This document shows, one piece after another, positions 6,307 through 12,313 of a stretch of 12,313 nt of DNA. The DNA comes from Bacteroidales bacterium (GTDB taxonomy: Bacteria; Bacteroidota; Bacteroidia; Bacteroidales; P3), in contig JABUUQ010000004.1 of NCBI GenBank assembly GCA_021443125.1, positions 11,010-23,322 on the forward strand, given 5' to 3'. The first letter of the stretch is position 1. Every line of letters starts with the position of its first letter. The position numbers and the translations under genes were made by a program. A model generated the notes under the pieces. That model saw only the letters and a program-made list of their open reading frames with translations. It ran no database searches and was not told the DNA's origin.

Positions 6307-7890
6307 TTATTGTTCAATATATTTTATTGATGCATCGTTTGCAGCTTCTTGTAGTTTTTCAAGAATACTGTCATCTATTTTGCCTTGCTTTATCTGATCA
6401 AGTACATCTTGATATTTTGCGTGCATAAGGGCAAGAAAATCTTTTTCAAAGTCCAAAATTTTCTTCACAGGCACCTTGCTCAACCAGTCTTTTGTTCCAC
6501 AAGTGATTATGGCAACTTGTTCCTCAACAGTCATAGGAGAATACTGTGGCTGTTTTAGAATTTCCACATTACGTTTGCCTTTTTCAAGTACCATCTTTGT
6601 TGCTGCATCCAAATCGGAACCAAATTTAGAGAAAGCTTCCAATTCGCTATACTGTGCTTGGTCGAGTTTAAGTGTGCCAGCAATCTTTTTCATGGATTTT
6701 ATTTGTGCTTTGCCACCTACACGAGAAACAGAAACACCAACATTGATAGCAGGACGGATACCAGAATTGAACAAATTCGATTCAAGGAAAATCTGTCCGT
6801 CTGTAATTGAAATAACATTGGTAGGAATATATGCTGAAATATCGCCTGCCTGCGTTTCAATTATAGGTAGTGCCGTTAGGGAGCCTCCACCTTTAACCTT
6901 GCCTTGCAAAGACTTTGGCAAATCATTCATTGAGGCTGCCACTTGGTCATTGGCAATAATTTTACATGCTCTCTCCAATAATCTTGAATGAAGATAGAAA
7001 ACATCACCAGGATAAGCTTCACGGCCAGGTGGACGACGAAGCAATAAAGATACTTCACGATAAGCTACTGCCTGTTTGCTTAAATCATCATAGACAATAA
7101 GTGCAGAACGGCCAGTATCTCTGAAGTATTCACCGATGGCAGCACCAGCAAAAGGAGCATAAAACTGCATTGCGGCAGCATCGGCAGCAGTTGCAGCAAG
7201 CACAATAGTGTATTTCATGGCATCATGCTCTTCCAAAGTTTTCACAAGTTGTGCAACGGTAGAAGCTTTTTGACCACAAGCTACATATATACAATAAACA
7301 GGTTTGCCTGCCTCATAAAATTCTTTTTGATTGATTATTGTATCTATTGCAATAGCTGTTTTGCCTGTTTGTCTATCGCCAATAATAAGTTCTCTCTGGC
7401 CTCTACCGATAGGAATCATGGAATCCACCGCTTTCAATCCAGTCTGCAATGGTTCTTCAACAGGCTGACGGAATATAACACCAGGTGCTTTACGCTCTAT
7501 AGGCATATCGAAGGTTTCTCCAACAATAGCACCTTTGCCGTCAATAGGTTGGCCTATTGTATTGATTACTCTGCCAACAAGACCTTCACCAACAGGTATA
7601 GAGGCAATGCGTTTGGTTCTCTTAACTGTGTCACCTTCGTTTATATCGCCTGCTTCACCCAAAAGTACAATACCTACATTGTCTTCTTCAAGGTTTTGGA
7701 CTATACCCTCTGTGCCATTAGCAAATTCTACTAATTCTCCAGCTTGAGCATTCATAAGCCCATAGACACGAGCAATACCATCTCCTATAGACAACACCGT
7801 TCCCACTTCTTCCAAACTTGTATCAAGATTGGCGTTTGAAAGTTGTTGCCTAAGAATAGCCGTAACTTCTGATGGTTTTATATCTGCCAT
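6307..7890 (-). CDS. atpA: F1Fo ATP synthase alpha subunit
   Basis: Alpha alternates with beta in the F1 hexamer, binds nucleotide without hydrolysing it, and supplies an arginine to the beta catalytic site. The 527 residues are full length. Motifs are the Walker A loop GDRQTGKT (171-178), ALIVYDDLSKQAVAYR (263-278), and the family signature PAINVGVSVSRVGG (380-393), in which Arg390 is the arginine finger. The start is ATG at 7890, 21 bases after atpH. The partner beta subunit gene is not in this window. Confidence 0.97.
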   Translation of the reverse strand: MADIKPSEVTAILRQQLSNANLDTSLEEVGTVLSIGDGIARVYGLMNAQAGELVEFANGTEGIVQNLEEDNVGIVLLGEAGDINEGDTVKRTKRIASIPVGEGLVGRVINTIGQPIDGKGAIVGETFDMPIERKAPGVIFRQPVEEPLQTGLKAVDSMIPIGRGQRELIIGDRQTGKTAIAIDTIINQKEFYEAGKPVYCIYVACGQKASTVAQLVKTLEEHDAMKYTIVLAATAADAAAMQFYAPFAGAAIGEYFRDTGRSALIVYDDLSKQAVAYREVSLLLRRPPGREAYPGDVFYLHSRLLERACKIIANDQVAASMNDLPKSLQGKVKGGGSLTALPIIETQAGDISAYIPTNVISITDGQIFLESNLFNSGIRPAINVGVSVSRVGGKAQIKSMKKIAGTLKLDQAQYSELEAFSKFGSDLDAATKMVLEKGKRNVEILKQPQYSPMTVEEQVAIITCGTKDWLSKVPVKKILDFEKDFLALMHAKYQDVLDQIKQGKIDDSILEKLQEAANDASIKYIEQ

Positions 7891-7911
7891 ACTTTATATG
7901 TTTTTATTGTT

Positions 7912-8454
7912 TTATGCTTTCAAAGTAAGTTCTTTTCTAATCACTGACAATTTTTTCAAAAAAGAAGCATCGTATTGTTTTCCATCTATTGTAAGACAAA
8001 AGCCTCCTATAATTTTTGGATTTACTTTAGTTGTAAGATATACATCAGTATGGAAAATTTCTTCTAACTGGGATTCTATCTCCTTGCTTAGTTCTTCGCT
8101 TATCGCACTGCCTACAATAATCTCTGCAGTTTTGATATTTTTGTCTTTTCTGTAAATTTCAATGAAACTGTTGCAAATTCCAAGAAGATAAATATCTCTT
8201 CTTTTGCTTATTATCAAGGAAAGAAACTTTATTGTTATGTCTTTGCAAGAATTTTCAAAGAGAGAAAGTATCAGTTGCTTTTTCTGCAAAGGTTTGATAA
8301 TAGGATTTCTAAGTATTACTTGCAATTCACGATTTTCCAAACAAACATCCTTTATTGCAAGAATATCTTTGTAAACATCTTCCAATACATTTGTTTCTTT
8401 GGCCAAATCAAACAGACTTTGGGCATATCGTGTTTGTAATTTCAACTCGTTCAT
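7912..8454 (-). CDS. atpH: F1Fo ATP synthase delta subunit (OSCP)
   Basis: Delta ties the peripheral stalk to the top of F1. The 180 residues match the usual length. The N-terminal helical bundle starts with RYAQSLFDLAKE (9-20). The C-terminal part has the conserved IIGGFCLTIDGKQYDAS stretch (148-164), whose GG and D-x-S positions are typical of OSCP/delta proteins. The start is ATG at 8454, 13 bases after atpF. Confidence 0.93.
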   Translation of the reverse strand: MNELKLQTRYAQSLFDLAKETNVLEDVYKDILAIKDVCLENRELQVILRNPIIKPLQKKQLILSLFENSCKDITIKFLSLIISKRRDIYLLGICNSFIEIYRKDKNIKTAEIIVGSAISEELSKEIESQLEEIFHTDVYLTTKVNPKIIGGFCLTIDGKQYDASFLKKLSVIRKELTLKA

Positions 8455-8467
8455 AATCCTTCACTTC

Positions 8468-8959
8468 TTAGAATTGAACCTTGTCCATTTCCTTTGCAAT
8501 TATCTCCTCGTTCTTTTTTCTGTCGGAAACCTCTGATTGAAGTATTTTTTCTGCAATCTCTATGGAAAGATTAGACACTTGCATCTTCAATTCCTCTATT
8601 GCCTTATTCTTTTCAAAAGTTATATTTTCTTTTGCCAAAGTAGTGATTTTCAAGGCTTCTGTCTTAGCTTCCTGTTTCGCTGTTTCAATAATTTCTTCCT
8701 TTATTTTAATTGCTTCTTTCAGGATTTCGTCTCGCTCTTTCTTTGCTTGCAACAACAAAGATTCGTTGCTTGCCTGAAGTTTTTGCATTTCCTCCTTGGC
8801 TTTCTCGGCAGCTTCAAGAGAAGTCTTTATACTTTCCTCTCTTTTCCTTAAGCTTTTGATGAGAACAGGCCAACCCCATTTTCCTAATATAAACAAAGAT
8901 ATCAAGAAAATAATGGTCATCCAAAATATCAGACCTATACCGGGTGTTATTAAATCCAT
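8468..8959 (-). CDS. atpF: F1Fo ATP synthase b subunit
   Basis: Subunit b anchors the peripheral stalk in the membrane. The 163 residues begin with MDLITPGIGLIFWM. One membrane segment at about residues 8-26 is followed by KWGWPVL and then a long charged coiled coil rich in Lys, Glu and Ala to the C-terminus. This layout and its place between atpE and atpH identify it even though b subunits vary greatly in sequence. The start is ATG at 8959, 90 bases after atpE with a hairpin in between. Confidence 0.93.
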   Translation of the reverse strand: MDLITPGIGLIFWMTIIFLISLFILGKWGWPVLIKSLRKREESIKTSLEAAEKAKEEMQKLQASNESLLLQAKKERDEILKEAIKIKEEIIETAKQEAKTEALKITTLAKENITFEKNKAIEELKMQVSNLSIEIAEKILQSEVSDRKKNEEIIAKEMDKVQF

Positions 8960-9000
8960 ACTCTATTTTTTGAGAGTTTTCTTTCAACAAATAAACATCC

Positions 9001-9028
9001 TGCCTCTATAAACATTGTTATAAAGGCA
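9001..9028 (-). promoter_or_regulatory. intercistronic hairpin between atpE and atpF
   Basis: An 11-bp stem (9018-9028 with 9001-9011, one G-U pair in the minus-strand RNA) encloses a six-base loop (9012-9017). No T-tract follows on the minus strand, so it is not a standard terminator. It lies in the largest gap of the atp run, just after the c-subunit gene. It may block 3' exonucleases and raise atpE message relative to the distal genes, in line with the many c copies per enzyme; this role is inferred. Confidence 0.6.
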
Positions 9029-9049
9029 AGGACTGCTTTTTTTCACACT

Positions 9050-9310
9050 TTATAGAAAGATAGCAAGCAAGCAGATAACTGCGGCAAACAATGCAACGGC
9101 TTCAATCAACGCTGCAATAACAATCATGTTTGAACGAATGTCGCCTGCTGCTTCTGGTTGGCGTGCTATGGCGTCCATAGCATTCTTACCAATGTTTCCA
9201 ATACCTATACCAGCGCTTAGTGCTGCTATGCCAGCGCCTATTGCTGCAATACCTTTTCCTATAGGCATATAATCAACTGCAGCCTCTAATAATACCATCA
9301 ATGATGTCAT
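9050..9310 (-). CDS. atpE: F1Fo ATP synthase c subunit
   Basis: This is the membrane ring subunit that carries protons through Fo. The 86 residues form two hydrophobic helices: a Gly/Ala-rich first helix at about 19-40 (GIAAIGAGIAALSAGIGIG) and a second at about 62-85. They are joined by the conserved polar loop ARQPEA (49-54). Glu70 in ALIEAVALF is the ion-binding carboxylate. Residues after it are AV rather than the Ser-Thr pair of sodium-type rings, and helix 1 lacks the sodium-ring Gln, so proton coupling is expected. The start is ATG at 9310; Met5 is an alternative. It is the first gene of the run and has its own promoter. atpB, which normally precedes it, is missing. Confidence 0.95.
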   Translation of the reverse strand: MTSLMVLLEAAVDYMPIGKGIAAIGAGIAALSAGIGIGNIGKNAMDAIARQPEAAGDIRSNMIVIAALIEAVALFAAVICLLAIFL

Positions 9311-9363
9311 TGTTTCTATGTGTTTAATTTCTAAATTATGATATCAAGTCTTGTTTTGAAGTC

Positions 9364-9397
9364 CAAAGTTAGTAAATAAATCAATACCACTGGCAAT
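9364..9397 (-). promoter_or_regulatory. promoter of the atpE-atpG run
   Basis: On the minus strand ATTG (complement of 9394-9397), 22 bases and TAACTTTG (complement of 9364-9371) resemble the Bacteroidota -33/-7 pair. The -7 box fits fully. The -33 has one mismatch and the gap is slightly long. The leader would be about 45-50 bases. It supports independent transcription of this half of the ATP synthase genes. Confidence 0.65.
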
Positions 9398-9494
9398 TTT
9401 TTATATTCTTTTTTGCTTTTATCTTTTTATAAAAAGATTATTTGCGTGAATATCAGTAAAATAAGTTTTAATTATATTTTTTTTTGTTGTTTTA

Positions 9495-9526
9495 TTTCTC
9501 CATATAAATATATTGTTATATTTTTG
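9495..9526 (+). promoter_or_regulatory. promoter of tRNA-Lys / tRNA-Thr
   Basis: TATTTTTG (9519-9526) fits the -7 consensus, and TTTC (9495-9498) lies 20 bases upstream as a one-mismatch -33 box. The tRNA-Lys 5' end is 43 bases downstream. It diverges from the atpE promoter across about 100 very AT-rich bases that hold nothing else recognisable. Confidence 0.65.
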
Positions 9527-9569
9527 CAAACTGAAACTCGGGAGAAATCGGGTGGAAATTAAAGAAAAT

Positions 9570-9642
9570 GTCTTTGTAGCTCAGTTGGTAGAGCAATTGA
9601 CTCTTAATCAATGGGTCCAGGGTTCGAGTCCCTGCAAGGACA
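9570..9642 (+). tRNA. tRNA-Lys(CTT)
   Basis: A full cloverleaf is present. The acceptor GTCTTTG pairs with CAAGGAC over 7 bp with one wobble. The D arm is GCTC/GAGC, and the anticodon arm is ATTGA-CTCTTAA-TCAAT with anticodon CTT. The T arm is CAGGG-TTCGAGT-CCCTG. The discriminator is A and CCA is not encoded. A run of seven Ts follows at once, but tRNA-Thr starts 11 bases later, so the two are probably made as one precursor. Confidence 0.97.
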
Positions 9643-9653
9643 CTTTTTTTATT

Positions 9654-9726
9654 GCCATTTTAGCTCAGTTGGTAGAGCAACTCATTCGTAATGAGTAGGT
9701 CTGCGGTTCAAGTCCGCAAAGTGGCT
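9654..9726 (+). tRNA. tRNA-Thr(CGT)
   Basis: A full cloverleaf is present. The acceptor GCCATTT pairs with AAGTGGC with one wobble. The D arm is GCTC/GAGC, and the anticodon arm is ACTCA-TTCGTAA-TGAGT with anticodon CGT (reads ACG). The T arm is TGCGG-TTCAAGT-CCGCA. The discriminator is T and CCA is not encoded. No terminator follows before the amidohydrolase gene 41 bases downstream. Confidence 0.97.
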
Positions 9727-9767
9727 CTTGGGTAAAGAAACTCATATTATCTAAAACAATTCCCATT

Positions 9768-10952
9768 ATGGACCTTAAAGATAACATAAAACAGCTTGTT
9801 GAAAAATATTTTGACCAAGTTGTTTCTTTGCGTCGTCAGATGCACAGTTTTCCAGAGCTTTCCAAACAAGAGAAAGAAACATCCAAACTGATATGTCAAG
9901 AACTGGACAAATTAGGGGTAAGATACAATAATAATATATATGGTTATGGTGTATTTGGTTTCATAGACGGCAAAAATCCTCAAAAAAAATGCGTGGCACT
10001 TCGAGCAGATATGGATGCTTTGCCAATAAAAGAAATGACAAATCTGCCTTTCTGTTCAACAAATGAAGGAGTTATGCATGCTTGTGGCCACGATATGCAC
10101 ATGGCATCTTTGCTTGGAACAATCAAAATACTGAATGACTTGAAAGATTCTTTCGAAGGCAGAGTTATGTTTATCTTCCAACCATCCGAAGAAGAATATC
10201 CAGGTGGTGCAATCTCAATGCTGAAAGCTGGAATCTTCAATGAAGTAAAACCTTCTGCCATTATGGCCTTTCACTGCACACCTGAAATGGATTGCGGCCA
10301 TATTGCACTGAAAGAAGGCAAGCTTATGGCCTCTACAGACGAGATATACATTACTATAAAAGGCAAAGGCGGACACGGAGCCACACCTCACTTGGATATA
10401 GATCCTATTGTGGCGGCTTGTCATGTTGTTACGGCTTTGCAGACAATAGTTTCACGCAATGCAAACCCAACAACACCAACAACATTCTCGGTAGGGCGAT
10501 TCATAGGCGAAGGCAGAACCAACATTATTCCTTCCGAAGTAAAACTTGAATGCATAATAAGAACTTTTGATGAACAATGGCGAAAACGCTGCCACGAACT
10601 GATACACCAAATTAGTGAAAATACAGCACAAGCCTTTGGAGCACAAGCAGATGTCTTTATAGACCCAGGTTATCCTTTCGTTTACAACAATCCGGAACTA
10701 ACAAGAATGGTACGCAAGGCTGCAGAAGAAGTTTTGCCCGAAGGTTTTGTGGAAGAAGCGGGTATGAGAATGACGGCAGAGGACTTTTCATATTTTGCAG
10801 AGCAAGTTCCAGCATGCTATTTCAGGATAGGCACACGCAAAGAAGGCGCCCCAGTGGCAAACCTCCATACTGCATATTTCGATGCCGACGAAAACGCACT
10901 ACGAACCTCCATGCTATTGGAGTCTTACTTAGCACTAAAAACATTAGAATAG
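9768..10952 (+). CDS. M20-family metal-dependent amidohydrolase (N-acyl-amino-acid / IAA-amino-acid hydrolase type)
   Basis: A cytoplasmic zinc or manganese enzyme of peptidase family M20, subfamily D, that hydrolyses amide-linked acyl groups from amino acids; the natural substrate cannot be read from sequence. The 394 residues match the family. Metal and catalytic positions are visible: LRADMDALPI (78-87), HACGHDMH with Cys106 and His108, QPSEEE with Glu141 as likely base and Glu142 as metal ligand, AFHC with His169, and NLHTAYFD with His367. The dimerisation (lid) domain, about 180-290, includes KGKGGHGATPH. The start is ATG at 9768. It follows the tRNA pair in the same direction with no clear promoter of its own. 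Confidence 0.92.
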   Translation: MDLKDNIKQLVEKYFDQVVSLRRQMHSFPELSKQEKETSKLICQELDKLGVRYNNNIYGYGVFGFIDGKNPQKKCVALRADMDALPIKEMTNLPFCSTNEGVMHACGHDMHMASLLGTIKILNDLKDSFEGRVMFIFQPSEEEYPGGAISMLKAGIFNEVKPSAIMAFHCTPEMDCGHIALKEGKLMASTDEIYITIKGKGGHGATPHLDIDPIVAACHVVTALQTIVSRNANPTTPTTFSVGRFIGEGRTNIIPSEVKLECIIRTFDEQWRKRCHELIHQISENTAQAFGAQADVFIDPGYPFVYNNPELTRMVRKAAEEVLPEGFVEEAGMRMTAEDFSYFAEQVPACYFRIGTRKEGAPVANLHTAYFDADENALRTSMLLESYLALKTLE

Positions 10953-10981
10953 ACCATAAAAAACACAACACTTATTTCCCC

Positions 10982-11046
10982 AAATTAAAACGCCATTCTA
11001 AAAAATTATTCCTTGCTTTTAATTTTTTAGAATGGCGTTTTAATTT
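10982..11046 (+). repeat. palindromic intergenic repeat, copy 2 (intact)
   Basis: Two perfect 27-base arms (10982-11008 and 11020-11046) enclose an 11-base loop TTCCTTGCTTT (11009-11019). The stem core is GCCATTCT / AGAATGGC between A/T-rich runs. Both outer ends run into T-rich or A-rich DNA, so it could end transcription from both sides. It lies between the converging 3' ends of the amidohydrolase (29 bases away) and the recombinase (10 bases away), neither of which has another visible terminator. Confidence 0.93.
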
Positions 11047-11055
11047 TTTCTTTCT

Positions 11056-12264
11056 TTAGTTTAGTTCGTTTAGGATATCTTTGTTTGCTTCGTCCACGGC
11101 ATTGTTGTCCAAAGAAGCTATGTAGATTTGTGTGGTTCTTTCGGAGGTGTGTCCGAGTGCTCGGCTTATGGTGCTGATTTTATAGTTGCGTTGTTTGGCT
11201 ATGCTTGTCCAACTGTGGCGGGCTACATACATTGTGAGTTTTGTGTCTATATTTGCTTTGATTCCGACTTTTTTCAGCCAACGATTTACATATTTGTTCA
11301 TACGCATGTATTGTTCATAGACTGATTCATTGCTTGCTTTGATAATTGGCAAGAGATAGCGGGTTGTGTTTTTGTATTTATTCACTATTTCTTGCATTGG
11401 TCTTTCCCATTTGATAAGCAAAAATTGCTTGGTTTTCCTCCGATTATATGAAAGATAGCCATTGGATATATTATCTTTGGAAAGATATGCCATATCTACA
11501 AAAGCCATACCTCTGCAATAGAAACTGAAGAGAAAAAGGTCTCGTGCAAACTCAAGTTTTTTATTGCCAAACAAATCAACTTCCTTTATTTTCCTGATAC
11601 TTTTGAGGTCAATGGCACGCTTGCGAGTTTCGGCAACTCCAGTATAGACGTCGGCAAATGGATTGGTTTGAGGAACAAGGTTTTGCTTGACTGCACGATT
11701 GAAAACAGCACGAAGAATCCGCATATAAAAAGAAATAGTATTCATACTCAGTTTTCTGCCCGTCAAGTATTGCTGATAATTCTCTATTAGTTCGGTTGTT
11801 ATTTCAAAAAGCATCAAATCCCTACTGCCAATAAAACGCTCAAAACTATTTAATGCTGATTGATATTTATAGGATGTGCCTGTCTTTTTCGCATCGTTCA
11901 GTTTATTTATAATAGACTGCATAAAAAAGAAAAAGTTTTGTAGTGGCATTTGCTCCTTCCATTGTTCCAAAATTTCCTCCATAGTTATGCATTCATTATC
12001 TTCAAGCATTGCATTTGCAAATTTTCGCAAAGCATTTATTTCCCAACGAACACGCCTGCTAAGTTTTAGAACTGAGTTATGAAAAGGGTGAGATTTGTCG
12101 GGAATACTAAGGACTGCTTTCTTGTAGTTCCAATGCGAAGATGCAATTTGGTAGTTGGTGATGTAGTGATAAGAAAAACGATTGTGCATGATGTGAAAAA
12201 CCAACACACCTTGCCGACCTTGTTTTGTTAAAGGCCTAAACTTTAATTTGATAGAAATACCCAT
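11056..12264 (-). CDS. tyrosine recombinase (Bacteroidota phage-integrase type)
   Basis: A site-specific DNA recombinase that cuts and rejoins DNA through a tyrosine. The 402 residues fit the Bacteroidota layout: an arm-binding N-terminal domain (about 1-100, starting ISIKLKFRP), a SAM-like core-binding domain (about 105-200), and a catalytic domain (about 215-395). Catalytic positions are Arg251 in FYCRGMAF, Lys277 or Lys279 in the beta-hairpin (RRKTKQ), Arg349 in YVARHSW, His372 in LGHTS, and the nucleophile Tyr381 in TTQIYIA. Tyr346 replaces the usual His of the H-x-x-R box, a variant I recall as common in this group. Relatives integrate mobile elements or flip promoters in phase variation; no partner sites or cargo are visible. 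The start is ATG at 12264 and only 49 bases upstream are in the window. Confidence 0.92.
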   Translation of the reverse strand: MGISIKLKFRPLTKQGRQGVLVFHIMHNRFSYHYITNYQIASSHWNYKKAVLSIPDKSHPFHNSVLKLSRRVRWEINALRKFANAMLEDNECITMEEILEQWKEQMPLQNFFFFMQSIINKLNDAKKTGTSYKYQSALNSFERFIGSRDLMLFEITTELIENYQQYLTGRKLSMNTISFYMRILRAVFNRAVKQNLVPQTNPFADVYTGVAETRKRAIDLKSIRKIKEVDLFGNKKLEFARDLFLFSFYCRGMAFVDMAYLSKDNISNGYLSYNRRKTKQFLLIKWERPMQEIVNKYKNTTRYLLPIIKASNESVYEQYMRMNKYVNRWLKKVGIKANIDTKLTMYVARHSWTSIAKQRNYKISTISRALGHTSERTTQIYIASLDNNAVDEANKDILNELN

Positions 12265-12313
12265 AATTGTATTGTTATATTATTACATTGTCAAAGTACG
12301 ACTTAAGAGATTG

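Noticed and set aside
6306..6317. TTG start at 6317 for atpG
   Set aside because: It would overlap the end of atpA, while ATG 6305 gives the conserved MANLKEIRNRI start.
9513..9698. Open frame through the two plus-strand tRNAs
   Set aside because: It reads straight through tRNA-Lys and into tRNA-Thr; the residues are tRNA sequence read as protein.
9570..9726. tRNA-Lys or tRNA-Thr as the attachment site of the recombinase
   Set aside because: No repeat of either tRNA 3' end was seen near the recombinase or elsewhere in the window.
1..11046. The three palindromes as a CRISPR array
   Set aside because: They are kilobases apart, in mixed orientation, and have no regular spacers or cas genes.
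125..12313. A 12-base match AATCTCTTAAGT near the tnaA end and, inverted, at the right edge, as possible recombinase sites
   Set aside because: One match of this length is expected by chance in a window of this size, and one copy lies inside the tnaA coding sequence.

Overview
The window comes from an AT-rich member of the Bacteroidota, most likely the order Bacteroidales. Genus cannot be told from the sequence. Three things point there: promoters of the -33 TTTG / -7 TAnnTTTG type in front of the tRNA and tmRNA genes; a tmRNA whose tag reads GENNYALAA; and Bacteroides-type TnaA, BspA-like leucine-rich-repeat and Bacteroidota tyrosine-recombinase sequences. None of the tRNA genes encodes CCA, but the tmRNA gene does.

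Left part (1-2690). A palindromic repeat (copy 1) and a clear terminator close the minus-strand tryptophanase gene tnaA, which makes indole, pyruvate and ammonia from tryptophan. Upstream of tnaA about 400 bases hold no gene but contain two promoter candidates and several inverted repeats. Next come a minus-strand tRNA-Asp(GTC) with its own promoter and terminator, then a plus-strand tmRNA gene (ssrA) with promoter, tag reading frame, encoded CCA and terminator. A rearranged copy of the palindromic repeat (copy 3) separates ssrA from the next convergent gene.

Middle (2687-9397). One long minus-strand run reads, in transcription order, atpE, atpF, atpH, atpA, atpG, nadB, a small lipoprotein, and a 12-unit leucine-rich-repeat protein. 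The first five encode ATP synthase subunits c, b, delta, alpha and gamma. The a, beta and epsilon subunits (atpB, atpD, atpC) are absent, and atpE has its own promoter, so the usual ATP synthase operon is split here. A strong hairpin lies between atpE and atpF. nadB (L-aspartate oxidase, NAD synthesis) follows atpG without a visible terminator. The lipoprotein and the LRR protein overlap out of frame, and the LRR frame has no ATG at all, so the two look like one surface lipoprotein gene broken or joined by a frameshift.

Right part (9398-12313). On the plus strand a Bacteroidota promoter drives tRNA-Lys(CTT) and tRNA-Thr(CGT), closely followed by an M20-family amidohydrolase. A perfect copy of the palindromic repeat (copy 2) lies between the 3' ends of that gene and of a convergent tyrosine recombinase that runs to the right edge.

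The most unusual feature is the 65-bp palindromic element: three copies in 12 kb, all at gene 3' ends, with an invariant loop. Two copies share 59 identical bases and the third has an 8-base block replaced in one arm.
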